A stretch of 64,000 bases of DNA from contig CANTUV010000026.1 in NCBI GenBank assembly GCA_947685225.1, positions 52,537,501 to 52,601,500 of the forward strand. The letters are read 5' to 3'. Below, one piece after another: positions 23,943 through 35,912 of the stretch. A program made the translations under genes and the position numbers. The first letter of the stretch is position 1; every line of letters begins with the position of its first letter. Source of the stretch: Garcia nutans (lineage: Eukaryota; Streptophyta; Magnoliopsida; Malpighiales; Euphorbiaceae). The notes beneath the pieces were generated by a model that saw only the letters and a list, made by a program, of their open reading frames with translations, had not been told where the DNA came from and made no database searches.

Positions 23943-26900
23943 ATGCTGCCAACTATATCTATTTGGCTCTTGCCTCTCCTTGTACTCTTGCTACGGAGTG
24001 CTGGAGTTGCATTTTCAGATTCTAATTACTTGATTGGACTTGGAAGTTATGACATAACAGGCCTGCTGCAGATGTCAATATGATGGGGGTATGCAAATAT
24101 TGAACAAGTTACATCTAAGATTCACTTCCGGTTGAGAGCTCGAGCATTTATTGTAGCGGCACCGGAACCTCAAGGCAACCGTGTAGTATTTGTTAATCTT
24201 GATGCTTGTATGGCCTCTCAAATTGTTACAATTAAGCTTCTTGAGAGATTGAAAGTAAGGTACTCTACTAACACTGCCCTATATGTCAATGCTTGATTGT
24301 GAATGTGCTTCATATCAATAAGGAAAAAGATTTAATTTCAAATGCTTAATGTTTTCGTCATAAAGCATAAGCTTTACGATCTCTTTTCATTTATTTAATA
24401 TAGTGGTTTTTTTGGGTTGGTCTATTACTTTACATGCCTAAGAATTTCAAAAGCATTTAGGGACAAAGAGAATATTCTGTACTCTGTCAAAGACATTTAG
24501 ACGCATTCTCTTCGCAGTTCCTCCCTACAGGAGTTGGTTCTTTTAGATGGATGTGCTACTATATTGGTCTTGATTGTTGATGTTATGGCTGGTTTCATAA
24601 TATTATCTCATATATGTACTTTTTTTCAGATATGGGGTGCTTTACACGGAAAAGAATGTTGCAATAAGTGGCATTCACACTCACGCTGGGCCAGGTGGCT
24701 ACCTCCAATATGTTGTATATATTGTAACATCACTTGGATTTGTTTGCCAGTCAGTTTAATGTAATTGTTGATGGTATTGAGAAAAGCATTAGTCAAGCTC
24801 ATGAGAACCTTCGGCCGGGATCAATTTTTGTAAATAAAGGTTAGGAGGAGATTCATATTTCCCTCATTTTTTTTTTCTATCATCAGTTTATCACTTTAGT
24901 ATTTCCTTCTCATAATACTTGATTATTTTCTAGGTATTCAGTATATGCATTCCACCAAGTTAATTAATATATTAGTAGGAAAACACAGGAAAGAGAAATA
25001 TACTTAGAGCATTATCGGTGGTTTAAGATGCTTTCCTTTCTGTCATGTCCTAGGTTTGGGGACACATTTACTGACCAGAAAGTAGTTACAATGCTAATAT
25101 TTTGAGCGAGTGAGGAAGTTCTTTTTGAATTTGGGATGTTGAGTTTTCTAATAATGAAATCTTCCAAGCATCATAAGACGTGTCATTTAATTGTGATCAA
25201 GCCATTTCTGGCATCTTCTTTATTATTGAAACTCCATAATTATGCATAGCTGTATATTTTACTCATCTGATATACACTTTTTCCCTTTTTTTTCTCGGCC
25301 ATTGTTATTTGGTATGGCCCAAACTGTTTGTCTACTTCTATAAATATTGATGGATTGGACAGTTATTTTGTTAGATATAACAGTTAAAAGAAGCATTTAA
25401 AAAGATGCTAAAGATGGCATGGGCTTTACCTGTAAAAGAATGAATTATTAATTGCGGTTTTCTCTTAAAATTTCATGAACAGAGTAATGGATAAAAATAA
25501 TTAATGTAACAGACCCTACTATTTGGGCTTAGAGCCAAGTTGAATAGAATCAAGCAAGAAGTTATTGGAATATACATATTTCAATGAATGCAAACTTGGC
25601 CAAGGAAGTGTATTTTAATTTACATCAAAATATGACAATACAGTATATTCTTTATGAATTTCTGCACTTTGGTCATTTCCTTGGCTTATCTCCAGATCAG
25701 TTATGTAAGATTTTTGGTTAAGAACTCAATAGATTGGGACTTGCCATGTCTCATTTCTTTTCTGTGGCATCTATTTTCATTTTTATATTCTCCTAAATGA
25801 GTCTGGAACCTATTTTTGCATATTAATGTTGTATATCCTCTTATAATTGTTTTCCAGGAGAGCTATTAGATGCTAGTATAAACCGAAGTCCTAGTGCTTA
25901 TCTCAACAATCCTGCAGCTGAGCAAAGTAAATACAAATATAACGTTGATAAGGAAATGACCCTCATAAAGTTCGTGGATGATGAATGGGGTCCAATTGGT
26001 ATCTTTAACTGGTTTGCAACTCATGGAACTAGTATGAGTTGTACAAACTCATTGATAAGTGGTGACAACAAAGGAGCTGCAGCACGGTTTATGGAGGACT
26101 GGTTTGAACAAAATGGTGTTTTGGATCATTTGGATAGCCTACATGCCAATAAATCTGGAACTGGGAGAATTCCTCGAAGAGTCTCAAGCATTATCCCTAA
26201 TGTTAATGAGAATCGTAAGTGTCTTAAATTAAAACTAATCTATATGCTATTTCAGGTGATTATCTGAAATTTCATTTAATATTCAGATTGTTATTAAAAT
26301 TATATCAACCTTATTCTGGCTTGGTGAATTTTACTTTGACTTCCTGTATATAACTGTTTCAGAACAACCAGTACAGGCCAAAAAATGGCAATTTTTCTTA
26401 ACTTCTTTATAAATTCATAGTTAGATTCAGATTACAGTACCTTCCTACAATTCTATTCCTCTCATAGGAAATAAAATATGCCTCAAATTTTATAGTAATA
26501 TCTACCTGGCACAGGTAAGGAGCTGATGGATGTTGCTTCCTCCTTTAGGTCTTCTCAGGGCCAACCTGCAGTGAGGCTTTTAAGTGTTGCAAAACGTGTC
26601 AGGAACGTTATGAGGCAAGTGGATAGACCACAATTTGTATCAGCATTCTGTCAATCTAATTGTGGTGATGTAACCCCAAATGTTCTTGGTGCATTCTGCA
26701 TAGACACTGGAGTACCTTGTGATTTCAATCACAATACGTGCAATGGACAGAACGAACTGTGCTATGGCCAGGGCCCAGGGTAAATACTGTTTTGAGTGTT
26801 GACCTCTTTCTCTTTTTTCTTTTTCATGATTTTTCTATTATTTGGATATTTATTTACCAATGTGGAATTGAATCTGTTTTCCTTGTTCATTTGGCAGTTA

Positions 26901-29219
26901 CCCTGATGAATTTGAGAGTACACGAATCATTGGAGAGAAGCAATTCAAAAAAGCTGTTGAATTGTTTAACAAAGCAACTGAGCAGCTGAAAGGGAAGGTT
27001 CAGCATAGACATGCATATGTCGATTTCTCAAACCTTAAGGTTTCACTTGGCAGTGAGGAAGTTAAACATGCCCTGCTGCCATGGGCTTTGCTTTTGCTGC
27101 GGGAACAACTGATGGGCCTGGAGCTTTTGATTTCTAGCAAGGAGATATTAAGGCAAGTTAGAAGTCTTGGACACTTGTTTAACCAATTGTCTTAATTATA
27201 TCTTGAACAGTATTGCCTAATCTCTCAGGATTTTTTTGGTATTCTTTCAGTGAAACCCTTTCTGGAAGTTGGTGAGGAACTTTCTCAAAACTCCAAATCA
27301 GGAACAAATCGATTGTCAGCGTCCAAAGCCTATTCTGCTTGACACTGATGGAATGCACGAACCATATGACTGGGCAGTAAGTATCAAATCTGTTGTGAAG
27401 AGCCCAAATTAAATAACTACCATGTGAATTTGACTAGTGGTATGGGAGAAGATCCTAGTTCCATGCACATGGATATATTACTTAGAAAATTTAACTGCAA
27501 ATAATGATTATTATGATTGCAGTGTTCTAACTAAGGCGATTTACTGATGTCAAAATGATATAACCAGTGAAATAAGCCTTTCTTGTACTGACCAGAAACC
27601 ACAGTATTTACTTTCTTGCGGTTTAAAGTTTCTGTGGTGTAAAATGTTCACACTTTAGATTTATGTTTTAAGATGGTGGAAAGTACCATTGTGATTAATT
27701 GCTAATATAAGGAGTTGAGTTTGACTACTGTTGGATTTACAAGAGATCAGTTAACAGTTATTCTCATGGCTATGTCCTTTTTGCACCCTCAATACTTCCT
27801 GTTCAAATCTTGCAAATAGGACAACTTGTCATTCTCAGTGTACCTGCAGGTGGAAGCATCCTTTTTCAGTTCTTATCTTTTTCCCTTCTGTTTAATATTG
27901 TATATCAATTCCATCCACATGATCACTTGTTAAATAGATTTCAGGGCTGGAAATAAAATTTTGTGCCACGGCACAAATTGGTTTGCCCTTATCAATAACT
28001 GCTAATTTTCACGATCCTGCAAAGTGTTTCACTTCATAAGGGTCCACCTCAGCAATGTTGTATTCGCTTGTTTGTGTTGACCTCAGGAATTTTGTATTCC
28101 CAATGCAATTGTTCCTGCAGAGTTTACTACCATGGCTGGCAGGCCCTTGTTTGTGTTGACCTCTGGAATTTTGTATTCCTAATGCAATTATTCCTGCAGA
28201 GTTTACTACCATGGCTGGCAGGCACCTCTGAGATGCTGTCAGGATGGTGCTCACCTCTGGGAGGAGTAAAGAATTTAATGACAATGTCCATATTGTCATT
28301 TCTGGATTGACAAATACTTATTCGCAGTATGTGACCACCTTTGAGGAGTATCAGGTGCAAAGATATGAGGTCTGTGCTATCTATTACTGAAATTTCATTT
28401 TTGCTTTTGTATATGTTAATCTTTGTAAATTTTTTTAATGCAAACTCTCCTTTCATATTATTATCTGACAAAAAGGTGTAACATCTCAAATGTTGGAAAA
28501 GCCAATGATTTTTATCTAATGGGGATCAATATTATATGGAGTCCTCTGTGTAGCAAATATATTTCCATCAAATTTCATGTCCCAAAGATTATGAAATAAG
28601 GTTCTATGGTTTCTTTAATTTTCTGTGCAGTGAGAGTGAGGTCCTTATCTCTCTGTTTTTCAGCATTTCTTTTTTGACTTAGGGTGCCTCCACTCTTTAT
28701 GGTCCACACACACTCAGTGCCTACATTCAGGAGTTCAAGAAATTAGCTGCAGCTCTTATCAGTGGTCAGTCTGTTGAGCAAGGTCCACAGCCTCCAGACC
28801 TTCTTCCTGAACAAATCTGTTTATTACCACCAGTTGTTATTGATGCAACTCCTTTTGGTGTGAAATTTGGAGACATTAAAAATGATGTTCCTCTTAATTC
28901 TACCTTCAAAAGGGGGGACATAGTTTCTTCCATCTTCTGGTCTGCTTGTCCGAGGAATGACCTCATGACTGATGGCACATTTGCGCTAGTTGAGATTCTC
29001 CAAGACCAGAAGACATGGACTTCAGCATATGATGATGATGACTTCTGCCTGAAGTTAGGTCAAGACCTTCAAGACTTAGTCCCGAGAGCTACGCAACTAT
29101 AGAATGGAGAATCCCTCAAACGGCTGTTTCTGGAGTGTACAGGTTAAGGATCCGCCATTTCACCTTTTGGGTCAATCCGCCATTTCACAGGATCTTCAAG
29201 TGCCTTTATAGTGACATAG
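23943..29219 (+). pseudogene. Neutral ceramidase pseudogene, multi-exon
   Basis: Exon remnants (23943-24259, 24630-24839, 25858-26214, 26515-26779, 26898-27153, 27251-27376, about 27783-27849, 28200-28369, 28683-29219) encode, in order, a signal-peptide-like start (MLPTISIWLLPLLVLLL), ISGIHTHAGPGGY, WFATHGTSMS, FVSAFCQSNCGDVTPN and a C-terminal domain ending SSSAFIVT-like. This is neutral ceramidase, a secretory-pathway hydrolase that splits ceramide to sphingosine and fatty acid. Lesions: -1 near 24062 and +1 near 24090 with a TGA between; +1 near 24752; -1 near 27068; TAG near 27140; acceptor AG lost near 27782; TGA at 28229-28231; about 5 nt lost near 29055. The family nucleophile Ser in GDVSPN is Thr. 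Introns are kept, so it is a decayed gene copy and not a retrocopy. Confidence 0.9.
28067..28224 (+). repeat. 79-bp tandem duplication across an intron-exon junction
   Basis: 28067-28145 is repeated at 28146-28224 with a few mismatches. The unit holds intron end, the acceptor TTCCTGCAG and the first codons of the ceramidase exon (coding FTTMAG). It creates two competing acceptors, at 28120 and 28199. Only the second leads into the rest of the exon. Confidence 0.92.
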
Positions 29220-30273
29220 GGGGAGATGGCTATATGGAAGTTTGAGCTGATTGTAAAGCTACTTTGCTAGTTTGCTTGTTCAATCTTGAGAATAGTTATT
29301 CATATTTGAGTTTGTGAAGAGGATAGCTAATCAAATAAATGAAAATAACTGATTATCATATATATTTAAGTGTAAATGTAGCTAAAAATGATATCTAGGC
29401 TCATATTATATCATAGAGATAGAAAGCTGATAGAAAGTTGGTCCTTGTTGAGGATCTATGATCTTACTGAGAGTGCTGCATATATTTTATCACAAGTTAA
29501 AAAGAGTTTTAAGTTGCTGGATCATAATTCATGATCCGGTTACTTAAGTGTAATAAAGTTCTTCAGATTCCATAAGTGATGATAATATATGATTTTATCG
29601 TGCAGATCTTCTTAATGTCCTGAGTTCTTTCATGTCTCCAATGTTTATGTATCCAGCAACATTTTTTTGCTGTTCTTTCTGATCTTCTCTTAAATTGCAT
29701 CAACAACAACGTCAGAATAGGTTAAATATGGCCTTGAACACCTGGAATTTAACCAAATTGATTCTCTCAAAAAGTTCTATCAGCAATTTGTCTTTCATAT
29801 TTTATCGGGCAATTCCCGTAATATCTCTGATAGCACTTTAATTCCTATGAATTTAGTCAGCAACTTTTAGTCGTTAAAAATTCAATTAAAATTGTAGATT
29901 TTCGTAGGAATTAAACTGGTTTTGGTTTATAACATAATAATTTTTAATATTTAAAATACATAATATTAAACAAAATTTGAAGATTAACGCATTATTATAA
30001 AAATATAATAAACATAAATTAAAATAATAATGAAAAAAGTGTGGTAAAAAATTTATAACTTTATAAACAAAGTTGAACTGTTGGATTATTAATAAAGTTC
30101 AATAATTAAAGATAAAAATTTTTAAATGATAAACATCAAATTTAGTAAATGATATAGTTATTTACTCTATTCTATATATAGTATATAAAGGCGCAATAAG
30201 CAATATAAAGCAATGAAACAAAGATTAGAAAAACGCCAAAACCTAAAAATTAAAAATATTTCTTCGGTGGTGT
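29220..30273. other. Intergenic DNA, AT-rich
   Basis: No gene seen. The first few hundred bases are probably the former 3' untranslated region of the ceramidase copy. Confidence 0.6.
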
Positions 30274-30722
30274 CAGCGGCGAAGCCACGTTATTGGGAAG
30301 GGGGCAACTGCCTCCTTCATTTAAAAAAAAAACATACATATATATATTTATTAAAATTTTTAAAATATTTTATTTTTCACCCTTAAAATTTTAAATTATC
30401 TTTCTATCTAAAAAGAAAAAAAAAATTAAAATTTTCAACCAAATTAATTCAATTTCATTCAATTAATTAAAAGATTAAAAATAAATTAAAAAGATAATGA
30501 AAAAATAAAATTGAGAAAAAATATAAAATTAAGATCTTTATTTTTTATTTTTTTTGTGTTTAATTTTTTTACTCTTTATTTTATTATTTATATTTCTAAT
30601 ATTTTTTTATTAATAAATGAAGATGTCTTATTAATAGATTAATAAATTTATTAAATAATTATTATATAGAAAAAATTTAAAAAAAATTTACCCCCTTCTA
30701 ATATAATTTTAGCTTCGCCCTG
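30274..30722. mobile_element. Non-autonomous hAT-like element, 449 bp
   Basis: The left end reads CAGCGGCGAAGCCACG; the right end, reverse-complemented, reads CAGGGCGAAGCTAAAA, giving imperfect terminal inverted repeats that start CAG, as in hAT elements. The flanks GGTGGTGT (30266-30273) and GGTGGTGG (30723-30730) form an 8-bp target duplication with one mismatch, the hAT length. The interior is AT-rich and non-coding. Confidence 0.7.
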
Positions 30723-31141
30723 GGTGGTGGTGAGGCATCTTTTTCCTTTTGTTTTCTTCCATTTTTTAAAACACTAATCAACAGAAATAATGAAACCCAA
30801 TGTGCTTGCTTAATGCTTTCTTCTTCGTTATTTTCAATGTAGTTTTATAAAATTTGGTTAGAGACGAATATATTTTATTACATATGGTTGGTATTTTTGC
30901 CTGACTTATCATGAAAAATATTGTCAAAAGAATATAATATATGCTTCAAATATAACAACCTCAATGGATCGACAGATATTTAACGAAATTACCAAATTTT
31001 AGTTGATGGCGCTTATTTGTTAGGATTCCTTTGGAAAATATTTATAAGGAGAAGAGAAAACTCAATAACAGGATGGACATTAATTAGGTATTTAACACAT
31101 TTCAATTGACAATTTAAATTTAACCCAAAAAAAAACAAGTC
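30723..31141. other. Intergenic DNA up to the LINE 3' end
   Basis: No gene seen. The stretch AAAAAAAAACAAGTC at 31127-31141 is one half of the probable LINE target duplication. Confidence 0.55.
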
Positions 31142-31248
31142 TTTTTTTTTTTTGATAACCAAAGTAACTTTCATTAAAAGGAAGACATAGGTACATAAGC
31201 AGCAATAAGATGAGCTAAACATGGAGGATACTCTTCTATCCAAACAAA

Positions 31249-31881
31249 CTAATCGCCCAGAACACCCGAATTCTTTGCTAATTGATGAGTTGCTGCGATA
31301 TTCGTTCTAGGAGTGAAAGACCAACAACAGCCCCGAAACTCCTTACTAAGGCTAACACAATCTGTCAAAACAATCCCAAGTCCATCTCTTAAAACTTCCC
31401 CCATCTCCAGTTTATCTATAATGAACTTGCAATCAGATTCAACCACAATATCGTTAAAACAGAACTCCCTTGCCAGCCTCAATCCAAAACAAATTGCAGA
31501 TGCTTCCGCTACAAAAGAAGTAAAAGTGCCATGAATTTTTTTGAAAGCACATGCTAGGATCTCACCCTTACGATCCCCGTAGATGCATCCAAAGCTAACA
31601 AAACCAGAAGCCAACATTTCAGCATCACAGTTCAGTTTAACCCAATTAGTTGGAGGAGGCTGCCAGCAGTCAGGGTTGGTTTCTTTACCCAGATTTCGAA
31701 CAGAGTAGTCCATCGAATGCATAACTGGAGAAATATTCGAACTGAAATAATCAGCCATAGAAATTACTGATGAAATATTAATAGCCTTGTTCTCATGAAT
31801 GAACTTATTTCGTGCCACCCAGATCCAATAGCATAAATTGATGAACTTCAGCAAAAATTGCGTGTCAAGCCTACCCATCAA
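31249..31881 (-). pseudogene. LINE ORF2 C-terminal RNase H domain
   Basis: The frame has an N-terminal WVARNKFIHE segment followed by an RNase H fold (KLNCDAEMLASGFVSFGCIY, then SFVAEASAICFGLRLA and VVESDCKFIIDKL), as in the 3' end of plant LINE ORF2. It is an open remnant of 210 codons. The domain would remove RNA from the RNA/DNA hybrid. The first-strand Asp positions seem kept, but the larger ORF is broken upstream. Confidence 0.85.
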
Positions 31882-32382
31882 ATTAAACAGAAGCCCTTTA
31901 AAGGAGGACCCCTGAATGGAAGTTACTTAAGGCAAGCCAACCTGCCACCAAATATTACGAAAAGCTTGGCAGTCTCTAACCAAGTGTACTATGCATTCAT
32001 CCACGAGGCAGAAAGCACATGTCTTCTCCACAACCTATGAAGCAAAGATCTAGTAGGAAGAATATGAAGTGAGGGAGGCTCTCCAAACAAAATTCAAAAC
32101 TTTCGGAGAAGCTGGCAGGTTCCATAATTTCTTCCAAAAACAATGGGAGGCGCCTGATGAAGAGTCCTTCACGTCAGTAAGAAAAGTTTCAGTATACGCC
32201 ACCCTATACCCACTCTTAACAACATAATGTCCAGTAGAATGGTGATGCCATACTAGGAAGTCTTCTCTGTCCAACAGAAGGGGATCTCCTTTATACGTTC
32301 CACATCCAATGGGAAGAATAAATCTCCTATTAAATCCCAACGCTAATTCCTGGTTTCGCTATCGATCAAGTATGATACCATG
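31882..32382 (-). pseudogene. LINE ORF2 zinc-binding (zf-RVT) region, broken
   Basis: Minus-strand frames here encode the GHYVVKSGYRVA and FWKKLWNLPASPKVLNFVWR segments followed by a Cys/His-rich patch (KTCAFCLVDE), typical of the zf-RVT domain between reverse transcriptase and RNase H in plant LINEs. Frame breaks occur near 32050 and 31900. The Ty3 element inserted just upstream at 32383. Confidence 0.8.
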
Positions 32383-32799
32383 TGTCACGGGATTTCTTTC
32401 TCACAAGCTCAAACCCGTACGGCACTAGCAAACTTTGTCCAATACTTTAAAGAAAGCTAGTCAGTCTTACCCCAATAAGCGTAATGCGAAAGTTAAGCAA
32501 AGTAGCTTGATCACAAGAGAAGAAGAGAGAATTGAGAGAATGTTTGAATGCTTATATTACTTGAATTTCTTATGTTGTTACAACAAATGAATCCTACATC
32601 TATTTATACTACTCCACCTCCTCAATGGACGACTTAGATCAATTTGATCCAATGGTGGAGAATACTACTTCTAGAATTCTCTACACTAGTCTAGTATGTA
32701 CAAGGAGATTCCTTATCTTTCTACATACTTCTACACTAGTCTATAAGTTTCTAGAGACTTCCACACATCTCTAGACTATTATAGAAAATTCCGAACATT
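32383..32799 (-). repeat. 3' LTR of the Ty3 chromovirus, lacking its first ~50 bp
   Basis: It is colinear with 37405-37821 of the other LTR, from the TGTCACGGGATTT end to about CCGAACATT. The roughly 50 bp that should begin this LTR in element orientation are missing; in their place the pol frame runs straight into the LTR. Confidence 0.9.
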
Positions 32800-34364
32800 G
32801 CCTTCAAGTCTTCATATGTTTGAATTTGTTCCTTGAATTGCCACAAATGTTGGATAGGTTCCCAACTGGCTTCACTTTCGGGCAATCCCTTCCACTTGAC
32901 AAGGAGTTCGTGTGTGGGCGGTTGATTGGAATGACGCTTTACTCTATTGGCCAAAATCTCCTCCACTTCCTTATCATGTTGGATGCGCACACCCATTGGT
33001 GCCCTTTGCGATACCCCACGGCTTGAATATTCCACATCTTCTTTATATGGCTTTAACAAGCTCACATGGAATACGGGATGAAATTTGATTTTCGGAGGCA
33101 ACTCCACCTTATAGGCTTGTTTTCCTACTTTCTTAATGATGGAAAATGGTCCCTCATACCTCCTAATGAGTCCACGATGTAGCTCCGTCAACCTTGCATG
33201 GTTATGCATCTTGACGAGCACAAGGTCTCCTACTTGGAATTCCCTCGCTTGCCTCTTCTTATTGGCCCACTTCTTCATCCTTTTGGATGCCTTCTCCAAG
33301 TAGGTTCTAGCGACATCGGCATTATCGTTCCAACCTTTGGCAAATTTGTAGGCTGAAGGACTAACACCAGTATAGCCTGTGACAATTGAATTTGGAGTCA
33401 AGGGTTGTTGGCCCATGACTATCTCAAATGGACTACACCCTGTGGATTCGCTCCTTTGAAGGTTGTAAGAGAATTGGGCAACATCAAGTAGCTTAGCCCA
33501 ATCTCGTTGATTGGCACTCACATAGTGCCTCAAGTATAGCTCCAACAAGGCATTCACCCTCTCCGTTTGTCCATCCGTTTGAGGGTGGAAACTAGTTGAG
33601 AATTTGAGGTCGGTACCCAACATCTTGAACAACTCAGTCCAAAATCTCCCCGTGAAGCGAGTGTCCCTATCTCTTACAATAGTCTTGGGCACGCCCCAAT
33701 ATTTCATAACATGCTTCAAGAACAAATGCGCAGCTTGTTCGGTGGTGCACTCCTTCGGTGTTAGGATGAAAGTAGCATATTTGGAGAATCGATCCACCAC
33801 TACTAACACCCAATTGCATCCTTCGGACGTGGGTAAACCCACGATGAAATCCATAGAAACACTTTCCCAAGGCCTTTCGGGGATGGGAAGTGGCTCGAGT
33901 AGACCCGCGGGTAATTGTTGCTCCACCTTGTCTTGTTGGTATACAAGACAAGTCTTTACATATGCCTCAACATCATCCTTTAAGTGAGGCCAATAATAAG
34001 CATCTTCCACCAATGCGAGAGTCCGATGCATCCCCGGATGACCAGCCCATTTGCTATCATGGCACTCTTTCAATGTCTCCCTTCTTAAGTTGCCATGTGA
34101 TGGAACATAGAGCCTCCTTCCTTTGGTGTATACCAAGCCATCTTCTACCCAAAAGCGCCTTGTCTTCCCTTCTTTGACAAGAGCAATGATGGTTTGGGCC
34201 ATGGAAACATGCTCTATTCCCTCCTTGATGCGTGACTTCAAGGTGCTTTGAGGACTACTAATGTCGGCTAGCTCTCCTTTTCTACTCAAAGCATCCGCAA
34301 CTAAGTTGGCTTTACCAGGCTTGTACTCCAATTGTAGTTGAACTCCGCTAGGAAGTCTTGTCAT
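32751..34364 (-). pseudogene. Ty3 RNase H end, integrase and chromodomain
   Basis: 537 codons. It starts in the end of RNase H (KANLVADALSRK), then integrase HHCC zinc site (HDSKWAGHPGMHRT with CLVYQQDK), the catalytic core (SMDFIVGLP, RDTRFTGRFW, ERVNALLELYLR) and a C-terminal chromodomain (ELLVKWKGLPESEASWEP). The last about 20 codons lie in LTR sequence because of a deletion at the pol-LTR joint. The chromodomain would guide insertion to marked chromatin. Its frame is shifted against the upstream reverse transcriptase frame. Confidence 0.88.
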
Positions 34365-35790
34365 CTAGCTTGCTTCGGAGATAGCTTCTTTTGTGTTTGG
34401 AAATAGCTAGTAACAACATTGTCCGTCTTGACCATAAACTTGCTCCCAGGCAAGTAGTGTCGCCATGTGCGCAAACAATGCACTACCGCGGTCATCTCTT
34501 TTTCTTGTACCGTATACCGCCTCTCGGTATCATTGAGCTTCCTACTTTCAAAGGCAATAGGATGTCCATCTTGCATCAATACTCCACCTATTGCAAAATC
34601 GGAAGCATCGGTATGCACCTCAAATGGTTGGAGATAGTTGGGAAGCGCTAACACCGGCTCCTCCACAATTGCCTTCTTTAATTCTTCAAAGGCATGTTGG
34701 CATTGCAAACTCCACTCCCAACTTCGCCCCTTCTTTGGTAAATCAGTCAATGGGGCAGCTATAGAAGAGTATCCCTTGATGAATCTTCTATAGTAATTCA
34801 CCAAGCCAAGGAATGATCTCAACTCGGTGATTTTGGTCGGCGGCTCCCAATCTTGAATAGCTTGGACGTTGGACTTGTCCATCCTTAGCTTGCCTCTACC
34901 GATAACATGACCCAAGAAAGTCACCTCTTCTTGGGCGAAGGAACATTTTTCCTTCTTCACGTAGAGTTCATTTTCCTTTAAGGTGTGGAACACTTGCCTC
35001 AAATACTCTACATGCTCCTCCAATGTTTTGCTATAGATCACAATATCATAAAGGTACACAACTACAGATCGATCAAGGAAAGGAGCAAGTACCTTGTTCA
35101 TGAGTGTGCAAAATATCGCCGGCGCATTGGTGAGGCCAAAAGGCATCACAAGGAATTCATATGATCCATACCTTGTGACATATGCCGTCTTTGGCTCATC
35201 TCCTTCAGCTATGTGAACTTGATAGTACCCCGATCGTAAATCCAACTTGGTGAAGTACCTTGCATTGCCAAGTTGATCAAATAAATCCGCAATGAGTGGG
35301 ATGGGATATTTATTCTTGATGGTAATCTTGTTGAGTGCTCGGTAGTCAATGCAAAGCCAAAGTGACCCATCGTGCTTCTTTTGGAATAAAACTGGCGCAC
35401 CATAAGGAGCTTTGGAGGGACGGATATAACCAGCATCAAGTAAGTCCTTCAATTGCCTCCTTAGCTCTTCTAACTCGGGTGGTGCCATGCGATAGGGAGC
35501 AAAAGCGGGTGGTTTTGCTCCAACCTCCAACTCAATGGCATGATCCACCTCTTTTTTTTGGAGGAAGCCTTTTTGGTAGCTCTGTAGGCATGACGTCCTT
35601 GAATTCTTCAAGCACGTCTTGAATTGGCTTTGGTGCATTTACCCCTCCATCCATAGGGCCTTCATCTACCTTGAGAGTGGCAAGATAAGTTGACTCTTTT
35701 CTCTTCACCCCCTTGGAGAGTTGGATTGCAGACACCATTCTCTCCTTGCTAATCTCCCTCTTGACGGGAACAACACATGGTTATCCCTTT
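34361..35790 (-). pseudogene. Ty3 reverse transcriptase and RNase H
   Basis: Two overlapping frames (35738-35532 and 35638-34361) carry the region, with a frameshift near 35560 inside a run of A/T. Motifs include YRMAPPELEEL, DYRALNKITIKNKYPIPL, KLDLRSGYYQV and VMPFGLTNAP. The catalytic box reads YLYDIV in place of YLDDIV, so the first of the two Asp is Tyr. RNase H follows (EVHTDASDFAIGGVL). The frame ends with TGA at 34361 where a Trp codon is normal in this family (KQAR then W). Thus it is doubly inactive. Confidence 0.85.
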
Positions 35791-35912
35791 TCCATGATGC
35801 ACATGGTGTCGGCGTAGGGAACCAAGAAAGCCTTCACTATGTCTAGAAAGTCTATTCCTAAATAGAACTTATTATCGTCAATGGGAGCAATAGTAATGTC
35901 GACCTTACCTCT

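Noticed and set aside
33604..34177. Plus-strand open frames of 95-127 codons
   Set aside because: Antisense shadows of the Ty3 integrase, whose minus-strand domains are clear.
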